In this document: one piece after another, positions 55,240 to 64,000 of the stretch
Layout of the letters: each line of letters opens with the position of its first letter
Position numbering within the stretch: position 1 is the first letter of the stretch
Source of the DNA: Proteles cristata cristata
Lineage: Eukaryota > Chordata > Mammalia > Carnivora > Hyaenidae
Length of the DNA stretch: 64,000 nt
Assembly (NCBI GenBank): GCA_017311185.1
Contig: JAESUZ010005523.1
Coordinates: forward strand, 248,001 to 312,000
Reading direction: 5' to 3'
Notes under the pieces: model-generated
What the model was told of the DNA's origin: nothing
Database searches by the model: none
Seen by the model: only the letters and a program-made list of their open reading frames with translations
Program-made: the position numbers and the translations under genes

Positions 55240-56366
55240 ATGCTTCTAACCTTGCATCAACCACACTGGCTGCTAAAAGACTGTGAAACAATGCCTTCAA
55301 ATCCTGATAGAAAAAAATCTTTCATGAACTTAGAGGTAAAAACCCTCAACAAAATATTAGCAAGTCTAATTCAGTGATGTATAAATAGAATTATCCACCA
55401 TAATTTCTTTATTCCAGGCATGCAAGTCTTAATCAACATCTGAAAATAAATCAATGTAATCCACCATATCCACAGGCTAAAAAAGATAATCACATGATCA
55501 TATCAATTGACAAAGGAAGGACATTTAACAAAATGCAATACTCATCTATGATAATAATAAGGGGCAAAAAACTCTCAATAATTTAGGGAATAGAGGGAAA
55601 CCACCTCAACATGATAAAGAGCATTTATAAAAAGCCTTTAATTGACAACTTACTTAAAGAGATGTCTGTCTCACCTACTCCTCTTCAACATAGTTGAAGC
55701 TCTATCCATGGCAATAATATAAGAAAAAGAAATTAAAGCATACAGATTGGAAGATATTCTCTTTATTTGTCGATTGCATGCTTGTCTACATAGAAAATTC
55801 CAAGAAACGCACAAACATACACAAAAACTCAGAACTAATAAGCGAGTTGAGCAAGGTTGCATGTCTACATACACAAATAAAGCATTGGAAACAAAAATTA
55901 AAAACAGTCGATTGACTGTGGCTTCAAAGAAAATGAAACACTTAGCTATAAACTTGGCAAAACATGTAAGGGATCTGTGTGCTGAAAATTAGGAAATGCG
56001 GAGGAAAGAAGCAAAGGAAACTTACATAAGGGAGACATACCACGTTTATGGAGTAGAAGACTCAATCAACACAATGAAGATGCCAATTCTTCCCAAATTA
56101 AATTACAGGTTTAATGCAATTCCTACCAGAATTCCAGGAAGGTTATTTCATAGACAAGGTTGTTCTAAAGTTTATAATGAAGGCATAAACCCTCAAGTAG
56201 CTTGAACATAAAGAAAAACAAGAATAAAATGGGACTAATCACTCTACTGAATATGAAGTCTTAGGACAGAGTTACAAAATCTGGTGTGGTGTTTGTAGAG
56301 GGATAAACACGTAAACCAGTAGAACACATTACAGAACCCAGCATTGGACCCACACTAATGCGCCTG
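55240..56366 (+). mobile_element. L1 ORF2 fragment (RT core), left of LTR
   Basis: Ordered RT-region landmarks: 'aatcacatgatcatatcaat', 'aacatgataaagagcattta', 'gcatacagattggaagatat', 'ttctctttatttgtcgattg' (the decayed codons for the RT active-site segment), 'ctaataagcgagttgagcaa', 'ccaattcttcccaaatt', 'ttaatgcaattcctaccaga'. Short frames of 60-80 codons survive between stops. In an intact element this encodes the L1 reverse transcriptase; here it is dead. Confidence 0.88.
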
Positions 56367-56748
56367 TATTAACTTTCTAGGACAGCCATACAAAGTACCA
56401 CAGACTGAACAGCTTAAACAGTAGAAACTTCTTTTTCCACAATTTCAGGGACTAGAAGTCTGAAACCAATATGTCAGCAGGGTTGGTTTCTCCTGAGACT
56501 TCTCTCCTAGGCTTGTGGATGGCTATCTTCTCCCTGTGTCTTCATATGGTCTTCCCTCTGTGTGTGTCTGTGTTCAAATTTCCTTCTTATGAGGACACAA
56601 GGCATATTGGATTAGGGCACATCCTAATGATGTCTTTTTACCTTAATCTCTTTAAACACCCTGTCTCCAAATACAGTCAATTCTGAGATACTGAGGGATA
56701 GGACTTCCATATATGAATTCTGGAGGGATATAATTCAATCCATTAAAG
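56367..56748 (-). mobile_element. MaLR (MLT1/MST-like) LTR, reverse, inside L1
   Basis: 'gacagccatacaaagtacca', 'cagactgaacagcttaaaca', 'cttcatatggtcttccctct', 'attggattagggcacatcct', 'ctgtctccaaatacagtcaa' and 'ctgagggataggacttccat' match the reverse of a MaLR LTR. L1 ORF2 sequence lies on both sides. Noncoding. Confidence 0.85.
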
Positions 56749-56760
56749 TGCCCAATTGGT

Positions 56761-56993
56761 TTTAAGTTTACTTATCTATTTTGAAAGAGAGAGAGAGAGA
56801 GAGAGAGAGATTGAGCATGAGCAGGGGAGGGGCAGACATAGTAGGAGAAAGAGAATCCCAAGCAGGCTCTCATGCTGTCAGTGTTGAGCCCAATGCAGGG
56901 CTTGAGTTCACAAACTGTGAGATCATGACCTGAACTAAAATCAAGAGTTGGGCGCTTAACCGACTGAGCCACCCAGGTGTCCTTGTCCAATTG
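56761..56993 (-). mobile_element. Carnivore SINE, reverse, older
   Basis: 'aagtttacttatctattttg' A-tail complement, expanded (GA)n, 'gctgtcagtgttgagcccaa', ending 'gactgagccacccaggtgtcc'. The flanks GTGCCCAATTGGTTTT and TTGTCCAATTGAATTT form a weak TSD, so it is older. It lies at the LTR/L1 border. Confidence 0.93.
56783..56811. repeat. (GA)n microsatellite inside SINE
   Basis: About 13 GA units, an expansion of the SINE CT stretch read in reverse. Confidence 0.92.
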
Positions 56994-57400
56994 AATTTTG
57001 ATAAAGGGATCAAAACAATTCAATGGAGGAAGCACAGCCTTTACAATAAACGGTGCTGGCACAATTAGACATCTATTGGCAAAAAAAAAAAAAGAACCCC
57101 AACCTAAGTCTCATATCTTACACAAAAATTAACACAAAATGCATTATAGGCTTCAATGTTAAAGCAAAAACTATACATTTTTTTAAAGGAGACAATTATT
57201 TGGATCTAGAGCTAGGCAATGAATTCTTAAACTTGATATAAAATGCACAATCCATAAGATGAAAAAAATGAAAACTGAGCCACATCAAAATTAAAAGCTT
57301 TCGTCCTGCAGAAGACTTTGCTAAGAGGATGAAAGGCTGGGAGAAAACATTTGCAAACCAAATATCTAACAAATGCCTTATATCCAAGTATATCTAGGCT
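56994..57400 (+). mobile_element. L1 ORF2 3' part, right of LTR and SINE
   Basis: 'caattgaattttgataaagg', 'aggaagcacagcctttacaa', 'aaacggtgctggcacaatta', 'gcttttgcttcctgcag'-type text (here 'gctttcgtcctgcagaagac') and 'gagaaaacatttgcaaacca' continue ORF2 in the right order after 56366. Confidence 0.88.
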
Positions 57401-57404
57401 TTTG

Positions 57405-58715
57405 GGTCAAGAGGGCTGCATACCCACTGTCCTTGTGAGGGCCCAACTGGCTCTGTAGTGACCTTGGAAGCTCAGAACAACCAGACAGTTTACAACTTCA
57501 TCTGTGTGGTCAGCTGGCTATGTCCAAGGGCTACCTCTCCTTTCAAAGCCAGGCTCTTCAGCAAGATGAAAATGCCACCTGTATCCTCAAGACTTCCTTT
57601 CTTACCTGGGTAGTGGGAGTCCCTGAATGCCAGATGCAGATCTTGTCTGATACCAGTCCTGTAAGACACTTGGAGGATTTGGGGTGAAGCTGGGTCAGTC
57701 AGAAGCCTTTGGGAGGGGACTGGCAGTGCCCCTGGTGAGCTCCCTGGTTCTGATGCCTTACGTGTCACTTACCGGCTGACTCTGATCTTGAACTGGCCTC
57801 TTGGAGGTGATGTCTCACACTTCCCATCTGGGCTTGATATCTGCAGTCACTGACCTGGATCCTGGGCTCAGCTGGGTCCACCTTGGCTGGACCCAGTGCC
57901 CAGTGTCTCTCTCCCTGCCTGATGTACTCCATCTTCACTGCTTCACTTTAGTACCAAAAGGGACCTGTCTACTAAGAGGCATTAGGGGCTGTGGCATTCA
58001 GTCAGCCCTTGTTAAGTCCTTCTTAGGGATCTCCTTGGGAGGTCCCACCAACACCAAGTCAGAGGGTTGATGCAGGTAATGCATTTGGGAAGACTCCCGG
58101 GGATGTGGAATGTAGAACTGGGGGACTGGGCAGAGAAACCATGAGAGGCAATTCAAGGATGCGTTACAGGCTACCCACTGCCGAAGGAGATGGTACTCCT
58201 TCTGGCCAGAACTTTCAGAAGAGATTTTTAAAATGACTTTCAGAGCTATCCTCCTGGGGCTCAACTGGGGAGCAGCTCAGGTTTTGTCTGTCCTCCTCTT
58301 GCGGGGCAAATATAGCCCAGGCATACGCACCCCTCATGAGAGGCATGCAGTGTGGGGTCCAGGAAAGGGAAGGGCACTCCCCACAGAGCTTGTCTGTCAC
58401 AGACGGAGGCAGCAGGAACCAGAGCACGAGATGTACGCCATCAGATTGGCATGATTCTCGAAAGGTATCCAACACCATGGAACCAGGGGGTGCTGGGCCC
58501 TGGACGTATCAGCACCGGGGCAACTGGTCCTGGTGTAGCTCATGGCCTCTTGAGCAAGGTGATTGCCATATCCAGTGTCCCTGGCGGGTGAGGCACCCCT
58601 TCTTGTCCTCCCTTTATTGTGCCCACACTTCCCTTATCAAATGGAGTCTTGACTGCTTGTCTCCTCTGACTTCCCCGCGGGGCTATAAACCCCATGATGG
58701 AAAGCACTCACACAG
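57405..58715. other. No gene confirmed; unique G+C-richer DNA
   Basis: Frames of 70-92 codons on both strands. The 267-codon plus frame beginning at 58336 has no recognisable domain, low-complexity ends (polypurine from 59037) and overlaps a MIR. I do not call a gene. Confidence 0.4.
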
Positions 58716-58719
58716 GCTA

Positions 58720-58895
58720 ACAAATACCACCACCCTCCGTGCTCTGCCTGTAGTAACTCACAGCAGCCCAAGACACAGAAACTTCACAGCTGAGGAAAAT
58801 GAAGCCCAGAGAGGTAAAGTGATTTGCCCAAGGTCACACAGGCAGCTCAATGCCAGATACTTTGGCTCCAGAGTTGAGGCCCTGGACCATGACCC
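58720..58895 (-). mobile_element. MIR relic, reverse
   Basis: 'gaggaaaatgaagcccagag', 'aggtaaagtgatttgcccaa', 'ggtcacacaggcagctcaat', 'ctccagagttgaggccctgg' match the reverse MIR core very well. Confidence 0.9.
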
Positions 58896-59033
58896 TCCTT
58901 GTCAGCTGGGAGTGCTGCCTTCGCCACAGTCACAGCACCTAGCCCAGTGTCAGCCCAGGGAGACTCGGTGTGGCTACAGGAAGGGTAGGGCACTGCAGGA
59001 AACAGAGAAGGGATACTTCTTGCAGCCTGGACA

Positions 59034-59200
59034 ATGGGGAAGGGAGGGAGGAGAGAGAAGGCGGGGCAGGGGGTGGGGAGAAGAGCTACGGAGAAGAATG
59101 ACAGAGGGGCTGACGGGAGGGAAAAGAGGAGAGAGATGAGGGGAAAAGGAGGGATGAGAGAAGAAGGGAGGGTTGAGGGGGGCTGGGGAAGAGACAGAAG
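59034..59200. repeat. Long polypurine (G/A) tract
   Basis: Almost all purine on the plus strand ('gggagggaggagagagaagg', 'gggaaaagaggagagagatg', 'gagaagaagggagggttgag'). Capable in principle of triplex (H-DNA) or G-rich structures. It explains the long minus-strand Ser/Pro/Leu-rich frames here. Confidence 0.9.
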
Positions 59201-59489
59201 CTCTGAGTGGGGCTCGTGGAGTCCTGGGCGCGCGGAGTCCTGGGTGTGTGGAGTGAGGGGGGAGCCGTGATGCCTGAGGCTACCACGTGGGTGGGGCTGA
59301 TGCTGAGGGACTTGATCCAGCAAGAGCGCAAAATCCTCAACACATTTAAGCCAGGAATAGGACAAAACCAGAGCTGTCCCTGGCATTGGCTGCTATGAGA
59401 AGCACTCCTCTTAGAGTGAGGAGTGTGAGCAGGGACGGTGGCCAGGAAGCTGCTGCAGAGTCCCAGGGGCAGGCAAGACATGGTAGGAC

Positions 59490-59546
59490 TTGGAAGGAGG
59501 GAGGAGGGGGAGAGGGGGGAGAGAGGAGGGGGAGGAGGGAGGAGGC
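59490..59546. repeat. Second polypurine (GGGAGGA)n tract
   Basis: Runs such as 'ggagggaggagggggagagg' and 'ggggagagaggagggggagg', G-richer than the tract at 59034, with repeated GGGG runs suited to G-quadruplex formation. Confidence 0.9.
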
Positions 59547-59599
59547 AGAATAGAAGGTTCAAGCTTCTGTGGATGCAGACGGTGGCACCCTTCCCGTCC

Positions 59600-59830
59600 T
59601 GAAATCAAAGCAACCATTTAATGCGTGCTACTACATGCCAGGCCCTTGAAATACAATCTACCCTCATAATTACAGCAATGTCTCCAGGTAGGTTTGTCCC
59701 TCCTCGTTTTACCTAGGAGAAAACCGTCGGAGCCTTGAGAAGTTCCCACCAGCACCAAGTGACCGAGGGGGACAGACTCGGGACGGTGGTCTGTGTGACT
59801 CCAGAGAGCATGCTCTTCCCGCGCACCATG
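59600..59830 (-). mobile_element. MIR relic, reverse
   Basis: 'ctactacatgccaggccctt', 'ctaccctcataattacagca', 'cgttttacctaggagaaaac' and 'gactccagagagcatgctct' follow the reverse MIR order (ctatgtgccaggcact... ttttacagatgaggaaac... gactccagagcc...gctct). Confidence 0.75.
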
Positions 59831-60118
59831 AAATCCCACTCAGGTCATTTCGTTCAGCAAAGAGTGTGACACGGTGACAGCTGACCAGGCTCTGTGAGTG
59901 TCGGAGTGGCTGAGGGCCAGGCTGCAAATCAAGGCGCGTCGCCGCAAGAGCCAAAATAAGGAGCGCCGATGCGTGGTCCGCTCACTCCAGCTGTCTTAGC
60001 TCAACCGGATCTATTGACGGTTTGCTAATCCAGCCGATGGCCGAGGCTGGGCGGCTGACCCACAAACTACCGAGAGGGAGCCGACAGGCAGGCTGCTCCT
60101 GAGGCCTCGGCTAGGCCT
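59703..60118. promoter_or_regulatory. CpG-dense patch (possible small CpG island)
   Basis: By hand count about 27 CpG in about 415 bases, clustered most tightly at 59930-60060 ('aaggcgcgtcgccgcaagag', 'gagcgccgatgcgtggtccg'). The rest of the window is strongly CpG-poor outside SINEs. The left part overlaps a MIR. No start codon or exon can be tied to it. It could be an orphan island, an enhancer or an unannotated promoter. Confidence 0.4.
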
Positions 60119-60292
60119 CACTAGAAGAACTGCCTTCAGAATCAGCATGAGTCACCTGGCCGGGGGTGCCCTAGACAGCAGACCAGCAGGCACCCCGTGC
60201 TCACAGTCTTCTGTGGCAAATGCCTTTCCTTGCTCGGGCTTCCTCATTGGACCCAAGGACCATCTCCATAAATGTCACTGGTGACAAGCTGC

Positions 60293-60702
60293 AGTGAGCT
60301 GAATGGTGGTACCCAAAAATACGTCCGCATCCTAATTCCCAGAACCTATGAATGGGGCCTGGGTTAGGAAACCTTCCCTGCAGATAGAATTAAGGATTTG
60401 TGATGAGGAAATGGTCCTGGGCCCTACGTCCAAAGAGAAGTGTCCTTCTCTAAGAGAAAGGTAGAGGGACATTTGAGACAGAAGAGGAAGAGGTGATGTA
60501 GCCACAGAAGCAGGGATTGGAGTGGTGTGTCCACAGCTAAGGAGTGAGCAGTGCCACTAGAGGCCAGAGGAGACACAGGAAGACCCTCCCTCTGGAACCT
60601 TGCGAGGGACAGCGGCCCTGGCGACCCCTTGGTTCTGGACCTGTGGCCTCCAAAACTGAGAGAATATGTGCTGATCTGTTCGGGCAGTCACAGGAAAGGA
60701 AC
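60293..60702 (+). mobile_element. MLT1-type MaLR LTR
   Basis: 'gctgaatggtggtacccaaa', 'tcctaattcccagaacctat', 'agatagaattaaggatttgt', 'aagtgtccttctctaagaga', 'gggacatttgagacagaaga', 'gcagggattggagtggtgtg' and 'cctccaaaactgagagaata' are in MLT1 order, with an apparent short internal loss. Solitary and noncoding. Confidence 0.88.
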
Positions 60703-60704
60703 GC

Positions 60705-61785
60705 ACAGGCTGGCTTGTGTTTGGGGCTGTCCAGGGCCAGTTGCTATTTGCGGGAGAATCTGTGACCTCATCCCTCAGGCCCACAAGCCCGTCAGGTCCT
60801 GCTCTGCCCTTGGCTGGAAAGGGAATCCCAAGGTTGCATCTGCCTCTTGGGTGTGGAGCTCTGAGCAGGAGCAAGATGAGAAATGGGCCTATTTATAAAC
60901 AAACAGAGCCAGAGGGCAGGCGCGGGGTTGGCCAAGGGCTTGACCAAGGTCAGAGGCCCAGTCCCTGGGGACAAGAGGCATTGCCAAGGGAGCCGTGCTC
61001 TGAGAGGAAGAAAGGGGTGGAAGCAGGGGGCACTTGGGGCCTCTCAGAGCAATGGAGCTGTGGCCCATTTCTGAACAGCCTAATGCAGGAATGTCCAGCT
61101 GGCTTCCAAGTCATATCTGGTGTCGCTGGTGAAGGGCAGGCCCGGCTGGGTGGGAGTGGATTCTTTCCCATTGCCTCATTGCTGCTCTAAGAAAGGAAGT
61201 GTGAGTGCCCAGGGCAGGCACCCTGCAAGCAGCCTGTGCCCTGTCTGTGAGCTCTCATGCCCCTGACACACTCCTGCTACTTCAAGGCCTACGCCTGAGT
61301 GGGCGTCTGTGCTCCTCTGCGGTTCTCACTACAAAGACCCCTGTCTCGCAGGACCAGGGCAGAGGGACGAACTGGGTGGTGTCCCAGCCAGGCTGTCCCA
61401 TGGAGGGCGGGGGGCTGCCTGGCAGTGCCAGACAGGTGGGTGGACAGAGACTCTCTGATTAGTGGCTCAGTCGGACCAGAGTCCTCGCCCAGCTCCGCGG
61501 GTGCTGGGCCCAGCTGTCCAGAGGAGGTCATGGTACACAGGCTGCCTCACTCAGCCCCTCCCACAGGCCTGTGCCTGGGAGCTGCCTGGCTCTCCTGCAC
61601 CAGGGTTCCTAGCCAAAGGCTTTCGTCCATGTCAGGAGCAGCCTAGAACACAATTAGGAGGCCTGCCTCATTGACATCTGTGACTATGTCACATCTTTGA
61701 GTCATGTGCGTTTTAAGCACTTCTGCCTGTAGGAGTAAATTTCTGACTGAGCAGCTGCAGCAGGAGGAACAGGGGCAAACATTCA
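60705..61785. other. No gene confirmed; G+C-rich unique DNA
   Basis: Multiple overlapping frames up to 157 codons on both strands, with no recognised domain or convincing splice pair. Confidence 0.35.
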
Positions 61786-61789
61786 CCTC

Positions 61790-61990
61790 TTTGGATCTGG
61801 AAGACACGAGCTTTAGTAAGCCTTGAATCCCTACTTCATCGCCTTCTTGCTGTGTGACCCTGAGCAAGTCACTCAATCTCTCTGAGCCTCGTGTTCTCAT
61901 CTGTAACATGAGGATAACGTGGCCTACTCCACCGAGCTGCTGGGGAGGTTAGCTGGAACAGTATATGTGATGGAGAAAGTCTCCCAGAGT
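61790..61990 (+). mobile_element. MIR relic
   Basis: 'ccttcttgctgtgtgaccct', 'gagcaagtcactcaatctct', 'ctgagcctcgtgttctcatc', 'tgtaacatgaggataacgtg' match the MIR core nearly continuously. Confidence 0.92.
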
Positions 61991-61994
61991 CAGG

Positions 61995-62365
61995 GGCTCA
62001 GTCCACCCGAGCTGTGCGCCCAGTCCCATGGAGCACTCAGCACAGCACCTTGTCCTCAGGACTGGCCTCTGTTTGCTGTGGACACTCGTGGAGCCATTCA
62101 TGTATCTCATGTGGGGCCTGCAAACCACAGACTCCCTCTCCACCCTCTCTTCCTGACTCTGGGCTCTGCCAGCTGGTCCCCATCAGGAAACCTCGATTCC
62201 AAGCCTAAAATCAAACCTGTATCTTTATCACTCACTTGTCAAGCTCTATCTTTCCTACAGAGGCCTGATGACCATGACCTTCTCATATTGAAGTAAATGC
62301 AGACTCTGCATGTGATAGGGGTTATCTACAGAAAAGGACCTACCACCTCCACCACGGAGCCATGG
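61995..62365. other. No gene seen
   Basis: Unique sequence between two MIRs. Frames lack domains. Confidence 0.35.
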
Positions 62366-62369
62366 GACA

Positions 62370-62545
62370 CTGCTCTGTGCTGCATACATAGCCTTGGCCA
62401 AGTCATTCTCCCCCCCACCCCCAGTTTCTTCATCTTTCAAGTAGGCATAATTATACCTGTATCTCAGAGAGACCATACTTTGATTATTTATCACTTGGTC
62501 AGCCACTGCCCTATAGTAGGTGCTCAGTTAACATTACGCTCCTCA
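62370..62545 (+). mobile_element. MIR relic
   Basis: 'ccttggccaagtcattctcc', 'agtttcttcatctttcaagt', 'aggcataattatacctgtat', 'ccctatagtaggtgctcagt' give the MIR order from core to 3' tail. Confidence 0.88.
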
Positions 62546-62574
62546 CTCTCCTCTTACCCAGAGCCTCACTTTGC

Positions 62575-64000
62575 ATGAAAGCAGTGGCGTGGCTCAGGCC
62601 CCAGGCAGAAGGCCAAGCTGGCTTAAGGAGGGCTCAGGACTCAGGAGACCCAAGGAAGGATGATGAGTTCTACCTCCCTTTCCTGGGTGCTGACTGTCCC
62701 AACAGGTGCTCAGCTGAGGGAGTTCTTCCAACAGCAGGAGAGGGGGCAACACTGTTCCTTCTCTGCCCAGAGCTGTGCTCATCATCCCATTCAGACAGAG
62801 CTGAACTGGATCTTCTGGACCACCCCCCACAACACACACACGCATACCCCCCACCTCCCCTATTCCCTAGAGCATCCAGGTATGAGGCTGCCAGTCCTCT
62901 TCTGCCCCCGTGTCCACTTGGCTGTCAAGACCTGTTGCGGGACTTCTGGCTGCCTCCCTCCTCGTCTGCTGTTTCGGGCCAGACCCTCGCTGCACCTGCC
63001 ACACTGTCAGAACAGCTTCCTAGAGCTCCATCTGCCTTGCCCCTGCCTTTCCCAGAATACCCCACACCCGGAGGTCTCCCCGACAGGCAGCTCAAGAACA
63101 AAGCAGGGCGACCGTGTGGCTCTGGACCCTGCCCCTCCGCCTGCAGCACGGGAGGGTGTCTAACGATGCTTAGGTTTGGAACCCGCATTTGTCTTACAAC
63201 TGTGAGCCTGGAGAAACAGACCCATACATGTTCAAACATCCCAGAGAAGAGATCCCCCACCCACTTAGGGGAACCAAAGACAGGCACCCACTCCCTCCAA
63301 ACCCCACAAGTTGGCTCCTCACACACCTGGAACCGACACGGAGCCAACAGCATGCTCACTCATGCACACATGCACACACACTCACTCCTGTGTGCACACA
63401 CTCATACACTCTTACACGTCCATCTCCACGGCAGGTAAAGAGGAAGGCGGAAGGAAGGGGCCGTGCCCCTCATGTGTCCAGCTGGGAATGAGAAGCTCCA
63501 CCTTCATGAATGGCTGGCCACAGTGCTTCCCGCACACACATGAGAGTGACCATCACCTCTAGCTCGGCCAGAGGCCTCTTGGGAAATGCTCCTCCCAGAC
63601 CCTCACATGGGGAATAGCAGTGGCCAACACCTGTGAGAGCGCTCTCTCTGACTCTGGTGCAGCCAAGGCTGGGGCGAGCTGGCTCAGATGGGGACATAGT
63701 ACTGCAGCTCAGCACTGGCCAGGCGATGCGGGCCCACTCCTCCTGCCAGCCCCTGGGGCCATGGAACAGCACTTCTAGAGCACCTGCTTTGAGCAGGCCC
63801 TGATCCCACCTGCCGCTCCCACAGTGGGCACCATGGTGACAGGACAGCACCCCGTGGGCCCTTGCTGGAGAGGCGTGTTCTCAGAGCCGACCCAGATCTG
63901 CGTTCAAGCAAGACTTCCTCCACTGACTAATGCGCCACATCCAGTCTTCATGGCATCCTCAATGTCACAGCCAAATTTACTCCTCTGTGGGCTACTGCCG
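62575..64000. other. No gene confirmed; 287-codon frame judged to be chance
   Basis: The longest open frame in the window (62575-63438, plus) is Pro/Ser/Leu/His-rich, with a CA-repeat-coded Thr-His end (63350-63420), and is overlapped by a 167-codon frame in another phase and a 144-codon frame on the other strand. G+C-rich composition explains this. No domain, signal peptide or splice context is supportable. Ends at the window edge. Confidence 0.4.
63345..63420. repeat. Imperfect (CA)n-rich region
   Basis: 'actcatgcacacatgcacac' followed by ACACTCAC/ACACACTCAT variants. Degenerate CA/CT simple sequence. Confidence 0.8.

Noticed and set aside
57405..58715. Possible retroviral or LTR material
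   Set aside because: Frames on both strands were inspected for retroviral motifs and none was recognised. Left as unassigned.
58336..59139. 267-codon plus-strand open frame
   Set aside because: Runs through a reverse MIR (58720-58895) and ends in a polypurine tract giving Arg/Gly/Glu repeats. Not a gene.
58847..59386. 179-codon minus-strand frame rich in Ser/Pro/Leu
   Set aside because: It is the complement of the polypurine tract and a MIR; composition artefact.
62575..63438. 287-codon plus-strand open frame
   Set aside because: Pro/Ser/His-rich low-complexity composition, a CA-repeat-coded end, equally long overlapping frames in other phases and on the other strand, and no domain or splice context. 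G+C-rich DNA explains it.
1..64000. CRISPR arrays, operons, ribosome-binding sites, phage or plasmid modules
   Set aside because: Repeat content, base composition and lack of coding density show mammalian nuclear DNA. No direct-repeat/spacer pattern was seen.

Overview
This is nuclear DNA from a cat-family carnivore (Felidae). The strongest sign is 22 copies, plus one loose head fragment, of the tRNA-derived carnivore SINE. Its felid form opens GGGGCGCCTGGGTGGCTCAG, carries B-box-like GGTTCGAGCCCCGC, has a CT-rich stretch and ends AAATAAATAAAACATT-poly(A). Most copies are flanked by readable target-site duplications (TSDs). I find no bacterial-style operons, no rRNA, tRNA or snRNA genes, no CRISPR, and no confident protein-coding exon. 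I read the window as intergenic or deep intronic mammalian DNA. The open reading frames are chance frames or lie inside repeats, with one candidate exon worth checking (about 2151-2370, minus strand).

Layout. 0-9.7 kb is A+T-rich and full of old L1 (L1M/HAL1-like) fragments with six carnivore SINE loci, one of them a plus/minus hybrid at 8211-8451. 9.7-19.7 kb is mostly non-repetitive, with an L2 3' end, an L1 3' end split by a SINE, scattered MIR elements and one SINE at 17.45 kb. 19.7-20.9 kb is an old L1 body split by two tandem SINEs sharing one outer TSD. 20.9-29.3 kb is largely unique, with MIR/L2 relics. 29.4-33.2 kb holds SINEs, an old LINE 3' end split by a MaLR LTR, an antisense L1 piece and a 5' L1 piece with an ORF1 start. 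33.2-43.1 kb mixes unique DNA with an L1 3' end, a hAT-Charlie-like fragment, an LTR-like element split by a SINE, a MaLR LTR, an L2 and MIRs. 43.1-49.5 kb is L1-rich, with five same-strand SINEs in 4 kb. 49.5-54 kb is unique, with two A+T-rich, homeodomain-motif-rich stretches. 54-57.4 kb holds two consecutive L1 ORF2 relics cut by three SINEs and a MaLR LTR. 57.4-64 kb is G+C-richer, has no carnivore SINE or L1, and holds MIRs, polypurine tracts, a CpG-dense patch and an MLT1-type LTR.

The content is layered by age: MIR and L2 relics first, then L1M and MaLR elements, then older carnivore SINEs with decayed TSDs, and finally a young SINE subfamily with near-perfect TSDs. Family names come from remembered consensus features read by eye, and element boundaries are approximate unless a TSD fixes them. 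Nothing here amounts to a new gene system. The items most worth a second look are the candidate exon, the hybrid and tandem SINEs, the 3'-truncated L1, the CpG-dense patch and the putative conserved noncoding stretches.
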